Source: Mucilaginibacter sp.
GTDB lineage: Bacteria > Bacteroidota > Bacteroidia > Sphingobacteriales > Sphingobacteriaceae
Length of the DNA stretch: 39,312 bases
Direction: 5' to 3'
NCBI RefSeq assembly: GCF_028288225.1
Contig: NZ_JAQBOC010000015.1
Coordinates: 1 to 39,312, forward strand
Shown here: positions 16,741 through 23,929 of the stretch, piece by piece
How positions within the stretch are numbered: position 1 is the first letter of the stretch
How the letters are laid out: each line of letters starts with the position of its first letter
Program-made: the position numbers and the translations under genes
Notes under the pieces: model-generated
Database searches by the model: none
What the model was told of the DNA's origin: nothing
What the model saw: only the letters and a program-made list of their open reading frames with translations

Positions 16741-18459
16741 TTATTTAAGCATGGAAAAATATTCCGCTATCGGCCCTAAGGCTAATGCCGGGAAATAAGA
16801 TAATGCGTTGAGTACTACAATAACCGCGAAAGTCATCATACCAAAAGTTAATGTATCCACCTTTAGCGTACCGGCAGATTCCGGGATGTATTTCTTTTGC
16901 GCAAGCAAACCGGCTATTGCAACGGGACCTATAATGGGCAGGAAGCGGCCGAATAAAATAACCAGCCCGGCTGATACATTCCAGAAAATATTATTGTCGC
17001 CTAACCCTTCAAAGCCTGAACCGTTATTGGCATTCGATGAAGCATACTGGTACAGCATTTCGGAGAACCCGTGGAAATCAGGATTATTAAGCCAGGCCGA
17101 TGGCTTTACAGCCCAATCGGCATTGGGGTGCGCAACTAAAATATAGCTGGATAAAGCAGTGCCCGCCATGATCAGGAAAGGGCTGAGCAGTGTAATGAGC
17201 GCGGCGATCTTCACTTCACGTGCCTCTACCTTATGACCCAGGAACTCGGGTGTTCGGCCAACCATTAACCCTGAAATAAATACAGCGATGATGAGATAAA
17301 TAAAATAGTTTAATAAGCCCACACCGCAACCGCCAAAGAAACCATTAACCATCATGGCCAGTAGTTGCCATAAACCGGTAAGCGGCATAAAGCTATCGTG
17401 CATGCCATTAACAGATCCCGTGGAAGTAACCGTGGTTAGTGTACTCCAGTAAGCCGTGGCCGTTGGCCCGAACCTGACTTCTTTACCTTCCATAGCGCCG
17501 GTCGCCTGGGTTACCCCCATTTTAGCGATCAGCGGGTTGCCGCCTAATTCACCGCTGATAGTGGGCAGCATCAGCATCAGAACACCCAGCATCATTACGC
17601 TAAATATGATCCAGCCCAGCTTTTTACGGCGTATATAATATCCGAACGCCAATATCATTGCAACCGGGATGATAAACTGTGCTATAATTTCAGTCATGTT
17701 GGTCAGGTAATTCGGGTTTTCAAGCGGATGAGCCGAATTGGCGCCGAACCAGCCGCCGCCATTGGTACCTAGATGTTTAATAGCGATCATTTGAGCAGCC
17801 GGGCCGCGTGATAAATGCACGGTATCGCCCTGTAGAGACATAAACTGATCCTTACCGGCATAGCTGGAAGGCGTACCGTTAAATGTCAAAATTAGGGCTA
17901 CGACAATAGAAAGCGGCAATAACAGCCGGGTAATGGTCTTTACAAAATAGTTCCAGAAATTGCCAAGGTCTGTGGTTGTCTTATCACGGAAAGCTTTAAA
18001 TACGGCAACCCCACAGGCTATGCCGGTTGCTGCGCTTGTAAAGTGCAGGAACATGAAGATAAAATGCTGGGTGAGATAAGTAGCGCCGGTTTCGCCGGAG
18101 TAATCCTGTAAATTACAATTGGCCACAAAGCTGATGATAGTGTTAAAAGAAAGATCCGCGCTCATGCCCGGATTACCATCCGGGTTTAGCGGCAGCTTAT
18201 CCTGATATAGAAAAACAAAAAAGCCATAAATAAGCCAAAAAATATTAATGGTCATCATCGCCTTTAAGAACTGTTTCCAGTTCATGGGCGCGTTGGGATT
18301 AATACCGGATAGTTTAAATATGCCTCTTTCCAGCGGCTTTAAAAAATCAGTCCAGATTTTTTCCCCGGCAAACATTTTTGCCAGGTATTTGCCAAGTGGA
18401 ATTGCGATCAGCAGCGTGATCACAAACGAAGCAATGATTCCAAATAATTCTGTGTTCAT
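16741..18459 (-). CDS. kdpA: Kdp ATPase K+-channel subunit A
   Basis: 572 residues, ten membrane helices, of the superfamily of K+ transporters. Four pore loops are recognisable around FNTIISFVANCNLQDYSGE, HLGTNGGGWFGANSAHPLENP, TGLWQLLAMMVNGFFGGCGVG and SSNANNGSGFEGLGDN. It selects and carries K+ at micromolar levels in the KdpFABC complex. The gene begins 10 bases after the small kdpF frame. Length and motifs are typical. Confidence 0.98.
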   Translation of the reverse strand: MNTELFGIIASFVITLLIAIPLGKYLAKMFAGEKIWTDFLKPLERGIFKLSGINPNAPMNWKQFLKAMMTINIFWLIYGFFVFLYQDKLPLNPDGNPGMSADLSFNTIISFVANCNLQDYSGETGATYLTQHFIFMFLHFTSAATGIACGVAVFKAFRDKTTTDLGNFWNYFVKTITRLLLPLSIVVALILTFNGTPSSYAGKDQFMSLQGDTVHLSRGPAAQMIAIKHLGTNGGGWFGANSAHPLENPNYLTNMTEIIAQFIIPVAMILAFGYYIRRKKLGWIIFSVMMLGVLMLMLPTISGELGGNPLIAKMGVTQATGAMEGKEVRFGPTATAYWSTLTTVTSTGSVNGMHDSFMPLTGLWQLLAMMVNGFFGGCGVGLLNYFIYLIIAVFISGLMVGRTPEFLGHKVEAREVKIAALITLLSPFLIMAGTALSSYILVAHPNADWAVKPSAWLNNPDFHGFSEMLYQYASSNANNGSGFEGLGDNNIFWNVSAGLVILFGRFLPIIGPVAIAGLLAQKKYIPESAGTLKVDTLTFGMMTFAVIVVLNALSYFPALALGPIAEYFSMLK

Positions 18460-18469
18460 TTTGTGTTAA

Positions 18470-18547
18470 TTAAAATTTTTCCGGTTTGAGCAGCACATAT
18501 ATCATGTATATGAATACTGCAATGGAGATGATGAATAGTGCTAACAT
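18470..18547 (-). CDS. kdpF: KdpF small membrane subunit
   Basis: 25 residues starting MLALFIISIAVFIYMI, a single helix ending in L-L-K-P-E-K-F, the typical KdpF C-terminus. KdpF sits against KdpA/KdpB and stabilises the complex. It ends 10 bases before kdpA and starts 5 bases after the previous small frame. Confidence 0.85.
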   Translation of the reverse strand: MLALFIISIAVFIYMIYVLLKPEKF

Positions 18548-18552
18548 AATTT

Positions 18553-18636
18553 TCAGATTTTTTCGAAATAATCAATGGATTTAAAGATGAGCCAGCAACA
18601 GAGCAGAATAGCTACAAAAAGGATTAAAGTGTTCAT
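18553..18636 (-). CDS. 27-residue membrane peptide at head of kdp operon
   Basis: Begins MNTLILFVAILLCCWLIF and ends KSIDYFEKI: one hydrophobic helix with a charged tail, much like KdpF in size. It is the first frame after the sigma-54 promoter (leader of about 14 bases) and is followed 5 bases later by kdpF, so it is probably translated. I do not recognise a named family. It may be a second small Kdp-associated subunit or a leader peptide. Confidence 0.6.
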   Translation of the reverse strand: MNTLILFVAILLCCWLIFKSIDYFEKI

Positions 18637-18660
18637 AGTTTAATATTTAAAAAGGGGATT

Positions 18661-18676
18661 AGCCAAACCGATGCCA
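18661..18676 (-). promoter_or_regulatory. Sigma-54 promoter of the kdp operon
   Basis: On the minus strand it reads TGGCATCGGTTTGGCT. GG (-24) and GC (-12) have exact spacing against TGGCACG-N4-TTGCT. The predicted start is near 18650, about 14 bases before the first small frame. Confidence 0.75.
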
Positions 18677-18748
18677 GGTAAATACCACCTTCATAACATG
18701 CTGAAATACAGTAATTTATTTTTTTGGTAATAATTCCCCAAAAAAAAA

Positions 18749-18767
18749 CCTTTCCATTTTGGAAAGG
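18749..18767. promoter_or_regulatory. Enhancer-type palindrome upstream of kdp
   Basis: CCTTTCCATTTTGGAAAGG, a perfect 8-3-8 palindrome about 75-100 bp upstream of the sigma-54 element. The core TTTCCA-nnn-TGGAA recurs upstream of kup at 8016-8031. It is the likely binding site for the NtrC-type regulator at 8066. As an RNA it could also fold into a hairpin. Confidence 0.6.
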
Positions 18768-18789
18768 CGTTTTTTCATAAGCAAGCGGT

Positions 18790-19091
18790 TTAATCAAGTT
18801 TATATTGATCCAGTTTCCGATAAAGAGTGTAAGGGCCAATATTCAATAAGCGGGTGGCCTCTGTCTTATTACGGTGCGTGTAATTTAAAACTTTGTAAAT
18901 GCGCTGTTTTTCAATTGTTTACAGATCAAAGGAGTCGCTTTCTACGTAGGCGGTTCTGAATTCAACTGGCAACAGATCAACCTCTATTTCTTCCTTTTTA
19001 GCCAGGATGACTATTAGCTCAATGACGTTTTCAGTTCCCGCACATTGCCTTTCTACCAATGCTGGCTAAGCGTAAATTTGATAGGCTGTTT
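18790..19091 (-). pseudogene. Decayed NtrC-type regulator, C-terminal part
   Basis: Reading the minus strand across frames gives three blocks that align in order with the C-terminus of the intact regulator at 8066: LSQHW-stop-KGNVRELK, then VDLLPVEFRTAYVESDSFDL, then NKTEATRLLNIGPYTLYRKL and a natural stop at 18790. In-frame stops and frame changes separate them. The receiver and most of the AAA+ domain are not recognisable. This is a degraded paralogue, probably from a former duplication of the regulator next to kdp. Confidence 0.75.
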
Positions 19092-19321
19092 TATCAGTAT
19101 GGAACAGAGTAAGAGTATTCAGTCTGCCTGTTTTAACAACATTTGTAATGAAATTGCAAAATGAGTGCGTTCAGAGACACTACTTTCTTTTTATTCCGGT
19201 TAGTAAAATCTATTTTAGAAACTTCTTCCCCCAACAATTCAACTTGATCCTATAAAGACGTTATAAATGACGCGCTTGAATATTGCTTATTATGAACTGC
19301 TTTGGAGGGGCTTAAAAACCA

Positions 19322-19355
19322 AAAAGCCTCTAAATCATATGATTTAAAGGCTTTT
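19322..19355 (-). terminator. Terminator of the original tRNA gene
   Basis: Near-perfect palindrome: AAAAGCCT-C-TAAATCATATGATTTA-A-AGGCTTTT. It lies 21 bases beyond the tRNA 3'-end fragment on the same strand, where a tRNA terminator would be. Confidence 0.7.
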
Positions 19356-19375
19356 GAACATTCTTAAAATGTATT

Positions 19376-19405
19376 TGGCGGAATGGACGGGACTCGAACC
19401 ATTCC
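19376..19405 (-). other. tRNA 3'-end fragment: attachment site
   Basis: On the minus strand, GGTTCGAGTCCCGTCC followed by ATTCCGCCA reads as a tRNA T-arm 3' part, acceptor 3' strand, discriminator G and encoded CCA. The bases 5' to it do not form an anticodon arm or D-arm, so only the end of the tRNA is here. Such fragments are left when a tyrosine-recombinase element integrates into a tRNA gene; the intact tRNA is then at the other end. Inverted 7-mers GGAATGG (19380-19386) and CCATTCC (19399-19405) flank a 12-base centre, as in recombinase core sites. I cannot name the tRNA from this piece. Confidence 0.75.
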
Positions 19406-19954
19406 TTTATAGGCTTGAATATCAATCTGTTATAACTTCAAAAATCAAGGAGTCATCCTAAAGGTCACCGTATAATTTCAGTAATTATGAGTTATTTTAA
19501 AGAACTTATCAGGTGTAAATCTAAAAATTAAAGTGTTAAAATGCAAATATCAGCTGTACCAGAACCTTATAAGTAACTAATTGATTTTCAATCTAGTTTT
19601 CTAAATTAATAATGACAGGTATCCTTTTAGGTATCGATACTTAATATGATATCAAATTGATATTATGAATTTCCTGTATAGCAAATATAGCTATTATTTA
19701 TTTGTGCAATAGTTTGTTGGATTTTTTAACAAAACTAGTAACCTGATACAAATTTGATTGAAATGAGGTTAAATTATATCCGTGTTTATCCGAGTCGGAT
19801 GAGATTTTTTTATTTTTTCAAATAAACTAGGATCGACCCATTTATCAAAATTTACAAATTACATAGTTAAATTTTCGATTTTTCATGTTTTATTTTGCGC
19901 TGTTAACGTAATGATTTAAATTAGAGGAGAATAGTTCAATCGCTGTTCATTATC
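19406..19954. other. AT-rich island border without genes
   Basis: 550 very AT-rich bases between the att-like site and the first cargo gene. Apart from the copy of the long direct repeat at 19771, I see no gene or clear hairpin. Recombinase arm sites could lie here. Confidence 0.5.
19771..19799 (+). repeat. Left copy of 28/29-bp direct repeat
   Basis: AAATTA then TATCCGT then GTTTATCCGAGTCGGA. It matches 39221-39248 in the same orientation over the outer 6 and final 16 bases, with small differences between. The core TCCGAGTCGGA is itself a palindrome. Confidence 0.7.
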
Positions 19955-21139
19955 ATGCATTATCCTTTAAACCTGCGGATTAGCACAATTATTGTTGCGT
20001 GTCTGCTTTTGATATCATTGCAGTCCTACAGCCAAGTCGTCAAAAACAAGACATATAATGATATTGACCTTATGGACGACGAACCTTTTGGTTTTTCACT
20101 AAAAAGTCCATTTATTCAATTTTACCTTTGTCATTTTTTGGGAGACGCTGACCTTTCCTCTAATAAGTTTCCAGAGTTAACTTTCACACAGTGCACGATC
20201 AATAAACTGGAGGTAGACGGTGGGAGCGCGATAAAAGTGGAACTACGCAGCAATCATGTAAGGTATTTTTCCCTTGACGAGGACACCATTCAAAGAGAAG
20301 TCAGTTTATTGAGCGGTACTTTTAAGGATTCTGTATTGTTGACAGGTACCTATTTTAAAGATGATGTTACACTTTCGTCAGATACAATAGGTCGCTATCT
20401 TTCGTTTAACGGTAGTCGTTTTAATGGGTTTCTTTATATACATAATCTTACCCTCCCGGAGGAGCTAAGTTTTGAAAACGTCGACCTGACAAACCTTAAA
20501 GGAGAAGTCGATCTAACAAACTATAAGCCTGGGAAAAGTCTTTGTTGGATAAATTTGTACGGTGCAGATATTTCAAAGTTTAGGATTCGTTTCTCCGGCT
20601 TTAGGCTGAAATTCCCAGAGGGATTGTCATTTGAAGAAAAAGCTTATGTATACCAACAGCTTATCAATAAAATGGAAAAGGACGGGTTGTATGAAAGCCA
20701 TCAAGCGCTTTCTATCGAATTTAAACAATTAAAATATCAAAATGATCATAGCGTATTTTTAAACTGGTTAGATAAAAACTGGTGGGGTTACGGCTTTAAT
20801 AAATTTCTCATAGTCCGCAATGCAATATTGATCTGCTTTATTTTTTTTGTCATCAACTGTTTTCTCTTTAACAAGCTTTTAACTGATGTCTATAATATTA
20901 AAGCAATTGCAGCGCTCGATACACGGCTTAAAAAGCGGTTTGAAAATAAGCCACGGTACAGGAGCATCATCATGATACCGGTTATTTTCATTTACACTTC
21001 TTATATTTTTTGGGGGTTAAAACTTGATGTTGAAAAGCTCACGCTGAAAAGCATTCCGCTTTTCGTCTTGGTCATGTTTCAATATCTTTCCGGGATCGTT
21101 TGCCTGGCTTACCTTGCCAATTTTATATTAAGCAAGTAA
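19955..21139 (+). CDS. Secreted pentapeptide-like protein with C-terminal membrane helices
   Basis: 394 residues. The signal peptide (about 8-26, LRISTIIVACLLLISLQSYS) is followed by an extracytoplasmic region of quasi-repeats such as GTFKDSVLLTGTYFKDDVTL and YLSFNGSRFNGFLYIHNL (about 60-215). These look like a pentapeptide or beta-helix fold. A helical linker (about 222-262) leads to three membrane helices (about 282-303, 335-352, 366-392). The conserved-looking WWGYGFNKF lies just before the first helix. Pentapeptide proteins with C-terminal membrane segments are common in Bacteroidota and some belong to phage defence, but no function can be assigned here. It is the first cargo gene inside the island border. 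Confidence 0.6.
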   Translation: MHYPLNLRISTIIVACLLLISLQSYSQVVKNKTYNDIDLMDDEPFGFSLKSPFIQFYLCHFLGDADLSSNKFPELTFTQCTINKLEVDGGSAIKVELRSNHVRYFSLDEDTIQREVSLLSGTFKDSVLLTGTYFKDDVTLSSDTIGRYLSFNGSRFNGFLYIHNLTLPEELSFENVDLTNLKGEVDLTNYKPGKSLCWINLYGADISKFRIRFSGFRLKFPEGLSFEEKAYVYQQLINKMEKDGLYESHQALSIEFKQLKYQNDHSVFLNWLDKNWWGYGFNKFLIVRNAILICFIFFVINCFLFNKLLTDVYNIKAIAALDTRLKKRFENKPRYRSIIMIPVIFIYTSYIFWGLKLDVEKLTLKSIPLFVLVMFQYLSGIVCLAYLANFILSK

Positions 21140-21309
21140 TGGTGTTTTGAGAATAATGGCTTTCCACTTTGATGTCCCAAATTGCAACATCAAATTTAAA
21201 TTTGACTTTCAAAAAGAGTAATTGTCCAGATTGAAATAATTAAAAAAAGGGTGTTTTAACGTATTGACGATCAGCGGCGATATTCGTATTTTGCATAAAC
21301 TTTATCTCA

Positions 21310-21740
21310 ATGAGAAAAAAACAGTTCACTACTCGCCGGCCTCTCCGCTTTCCTGGTGTGTTTCTCCGTTAGCTGGTGCCTTGCGCAAACCAAACCGGAC
21401 ACCATCACGACAACAACAGCCACAACGCAAAAACCGCCAACAGTCGACATTCCTAATGAAATCAACGGCAAGGGCCTGATTCTGTCATACTGAAATGATT
21501 AAGGGCCGTTAGTAGGTCAGAAAAAACATTACCTGCAGGTAAGCGCAGGCTTGGCCTACACCTTTAAAGATTACGTTCAGAATAATGCTTCCATTTCCAG
21601 TAACCAGCACGATCTACCGCGGATACGATATGGTCAGCTCGGTACAGAACGGCATCATCTTTTGCAAACCGCTGGCCATTAAGGGAACGGGAAGCGCATT
21701 GAATAAATTGGCTGTTTCCTGCGATGATTGCATCAGCTAA
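21310..21740 (+). pseudogene. Frameshifted secreted hypothetical protein
   Basis: A start and signal-peptide-like segment are split by an A-run. ATG AGA AAA reads one frame, while LLAGLSAFLVCFSVSWCLAQ reads another and runs into a Thr/Pro-rich stretch and a stop near 21490. Later, STIYRGYDMVSSVQNGIIF onward is open again to a stop at 21740. Together these look like a small secreted protein broken by at least two frame changes. No family is recognised. Confidence 0.45.
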
Positions 21741-21840
21741 AAATCAAAGCATAAAATATTGCTTAGGTAAGTCCGGTCAGTGCCTCCTGTTTTCATTTCT
21801 TAGTCTTTTGTTAAACTCTATTTGGGGATGACGACAGCAA

Positions 21841-22425
21841 TCAGACAGTAAAATTACGCGCTGCAGCTATTAATTTTTTGTTCAGGGTCAAAATGGGCAA
21901 ATCGGAGGTTAACAGGTCAGCGTCATGGGTTACGATGCATGCCTTATAATCTTTTACCAGCACGGTATATAAATGATCGTTGATGTCTGTTGCAGCAGGG
22001 GAAAAGTTTAACATGTCATCTATCGAAGTTAACGGGCACGGCACTACGTCAAAGGCATCTTTATAAGCCAAAAAATCTGACTGAAACTGCACAAACGCCG
22101 TAGTAATGGCGCTCCCTTTTCTGAACACGTCTTTAAAATAGGCGTTTTCTCCTTTGCTATAACCTCCTTTGGCATACGCTTTAGCAGATTCAATCCGCAG
22201 TAAGCGGTTAAATAGTTCGCTTACCTGGAGCGAGGTGGTTAATATTCTTGAAGTTTTGCTCGTGGTGGCGATGGTATAGACCGCGTTGAAAAAGTTGATA
22301 TACCCTGTTTCATAAGGCTGTCCGTTGCTTACCCCCATTACGTAAAGCAAAGCATTGGTATCGAAGAAATAGTTAATGGGTTTAGGCTTCGGGTGATTAG
22401 CCAAATCAATAACCTGATAGGCCAT
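21841..22425 (-). CDS. PIN-domain ribonuclease-like protein (third gene of trio)
   Basis: 194 residues with the acidic set of a PIN domain: D22 in YFFDTNALLYVM, E70 in QVSELFN, D147/D150 in ATDINDHLY, and D168/D170 in VTHDADLL. PIN domains cut RNA using a metal held by these residues. It starts 3 bases after the STAS-like gene stops, so it is co-transcribed with that gene and the GHKL ATPase. Unlike VapC toxins it is about 60 residues longer than the minimal fold and has no small antitoxin gene beside it. The other two genes are the likely controllers. The effector role is inferred. Confidence 0.75.
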   Translation of the reverse strand: MAYQVIDLANHPKPKPINYFFDTNALLYVMGVSNGQPYETGYINFFNAVYTIATTSKTSRILTTSLQVSELFNRLLRIESAKAYAKGGYSKGENAYFKDVFRKGSAITTAFVQFQSDFLAYKDAFDVVPCPLTSIDDMLNFSPAATDINDHLYTVLVKDYKACIVTHDADLLTSDLPILTLNKKLIAAARNFTV

Positions 22426-22428
22426 GAC

Positions 22429-22758
22429 CTAGGCTAAAACCGTGTCCATTATATTACGATAAGCGTCATTGTTTTTGATGTTGTCAATGACCCAGTCCAG
22501 CTTGGTGCTATAGGAAGACAAATGGCTGGTGGCAGCCACCTCAACTTTGTCTTGGAAAAAGGCAAGCCCTTTTTCAACTATCAGTTTGCCAAATGAAGCA
22601 TTTAAAAACTGTGTAGTCAAAACTTTTATACCTTCAAAGCTGACAGTAACGCTTTCTTGGTCCATCAATGCTGTCATTATTGCACCATGTAGCTTCAGGC
22701 CATCCTCGTGGAACATGGCGTTGGCACTATTAAGTATTTCAAAAACAGAGATTTGCAT
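22429..22758 (-). CDS. STAS-like (DUF4325) protein (second gene of trio)
   Basis: 109 residues from ATG 22758 (MQISVFEILN); an upstream in-frame ATG at 22845 would add 29 low-complexity residues and is less likely. The pattern SVTVSFEGIKVLTTQFLNASFGKLI (about 38-62) is the hallmark of the DUF4325 STAS-like family: a beta strand, then a loop with the T/S-x-x-F-x-x-x-x-F-G helix. STAS-type proteins bind GHKL ATPases in anti-sigma/anti-anti-sigma switches such as SpoIIAA/SpoIIAB. The gene lies 123 bases after the GHKL gene and 3 before the PIN gene. Confidence 0.7.
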   Translation of the reverse strand: MQISVFEILNSANAMFHEDGLKLHGAIMTALMDQESVTVSFEGIKVLTTQFLNASFGKLIVEKGLAFFQDKVEVAATSHLSSYSTKLDWVIDNIKNNDAYRNIMDTVLA

Positions 22759-22881
22759 GGGAACAGGATTAATCGAATAAATATATATATTATATACGGG
22801 ATATAACAAAATTGGTTTGCAATTTTTTCTATAATTTGTCTGCAAAGGTAAAAATAATTACCCAAACAGCAAGTTCAATGC

Positions 22882-23763
22882 TTATGTAAGCAAATTTTTA
22901 CTAAATACCAGGTGAATGGTACTGCCCATGAACTGTTGCTGAATCGGCAAAAATCCACCTGGACGGTCAGTGCTGTTTGCATGCTGAGTGCTGTAATAAG
23001 CATCCCCGGTGGCGATATGCATATGCCCGTCATGATTTAAAAAGAACTCCTTCATTTTACTCAAGTGTATACCTCCCGGCGCATCGGTCTTGGTGCTGTT
23101 TCCATCCAGCGCCCAATCAATTGCCTCTTTTGAGCAACTGACCGCGCCATCGGTTTTCGCTTTGATCTTTGGCAGAAACCCCTGCCCAAGGTCAGTCACG
23201 GTAAATATGACCTTCTGTACCGATGGATAATATTGCCCGCATACAAAGAAAGGGTCATTCGTACCGCTGTGTAAATTAATGTTACAACATAGCTCTGCCA
23301 AATCGTCAACCAGTTTCCCCATAGCGAGCTCCGTGAACTTAGGCATACCGTCATGCAATAAAAGTTCCTCCATAACATAGTCGATAAAACCATCCTTGTC
23401 ATGCGGCCAGAATGCTTTGAAAGGGATAGTACTGCTTTTTTCCTTTCTTTTAACCACGATTGCGTCGGTGCTGATCAAGCCATTTTGAAAAAGGATCGGA
23501 AATTTTTTTTCTACGTCGGCAAAGCTGATCGTAAAAGTGAGTCCCTGCTCTTGGTGGAGGCGATATAAAGCGGCTCCCAGCATGGCGCTCATGTTGCCAT
23601 CGATCCATTGCATCTGCTTTACGCCTATATTAATAGAGGTGCTTGAATAACTTTTGGCATTCTGGTAAAATTTTTCGATTTCTGCTAGTCCGCTAACATT
23701 TGTATAAATACCGTTTTCACTCAATTGGATGGTAGTCGATGTTAATGGTTTAATGATCTCCAC
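22882..23763 (-). CDS. GHKL ATPase (histidine-kinase-like) (first gene of trio)
   Basis: 293 residues. The N-terminal 110 residues form a mixed alpha/beta domain (INIGVKQMQWIDGNMSAMLG) that resembles a STAS fold. The C-terminal part carries GHKL ATP-binding boxes: N-box DDLAELCCNINLHSG (153-167), G1 VTDLGQGF (189-196) and G2 DAPGGIHLSKMKEF (227-240). There is no dimerisation His or membrane segment, so it is a cytosolic ATPase or Ser-kinase-like switch, not a sensor kinase. Paired with a DUF4325 protein it matches a recurrent two-gene arrangement; the PIN gene behind it is the unusual part. Confidence 0.75.
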   Translation of the reverse strand: MEIIKPLTSTTIQLSENGIYTNVSGLAEIEKFYQNAKSYSSTSINIGVKQMQWIDGNMSAMLGAALYRLHQEQGLTFTISFADVEKKFPILFQNGLISTDAIVVKRKEKSSTIPFKAFWPHDKDGFIDYVMEELLLHDGMPKFTELAMGKLVDDLAELCCNINLHSGTNDPFFVCGQYYPSVQKVIFTVTDLGQGFLPKIKAKTDGAVSCSKEAIDWALDGNSTKTDAPGGIHLSKMKEFFLNHDGHMHIATGDAYYSTQHANSTDRPGGFLPIQQQFMGSTIHLVFSKNLLT

Positions 23764-23856
23764 ATTTAGGGCTTATATTTTAAGCAAAGGTAAAGGTAAT
23801 TAAAATTCGAGACGTATTTTGAAGTAATAACTGCTTAAGAATTCGCGATCGCCGGA

Positions 23857-23871
23857 CCCGGCGGAGCCGGG
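23857..23871. other. GC-rich hairpin between divergent units
   Basis: CCCGGC-GGA-GCCGGG, in otherwise AT-rich DNA between the GHKL gene (minus) and the PIN gene at 23930 (plus). It has no T-run, so it is not an obvious terminator. It may be a protein-binding palindrome or a small repeat scar. Confidence 0.35.
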
Positions 23872-23929
23872 GAACACCCCCATTAGCTTTCAAGTTTCAA
23901 AGGAACTATCTTTACTACAAACTTGAACA

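Noticed and set aside
18749..18767. Palindrome as a terminator only
   Set aside because: The same arms recur upstream of kup at a similar distance from a sigma-54 promoter, which fits an activator site better.
22429..22845. Longer STAS-like protein starting at 22845
   Set aside because: The extra 29 residues are low-complexity and AT-driven; the fold begins at MQISVFEIL (22758).
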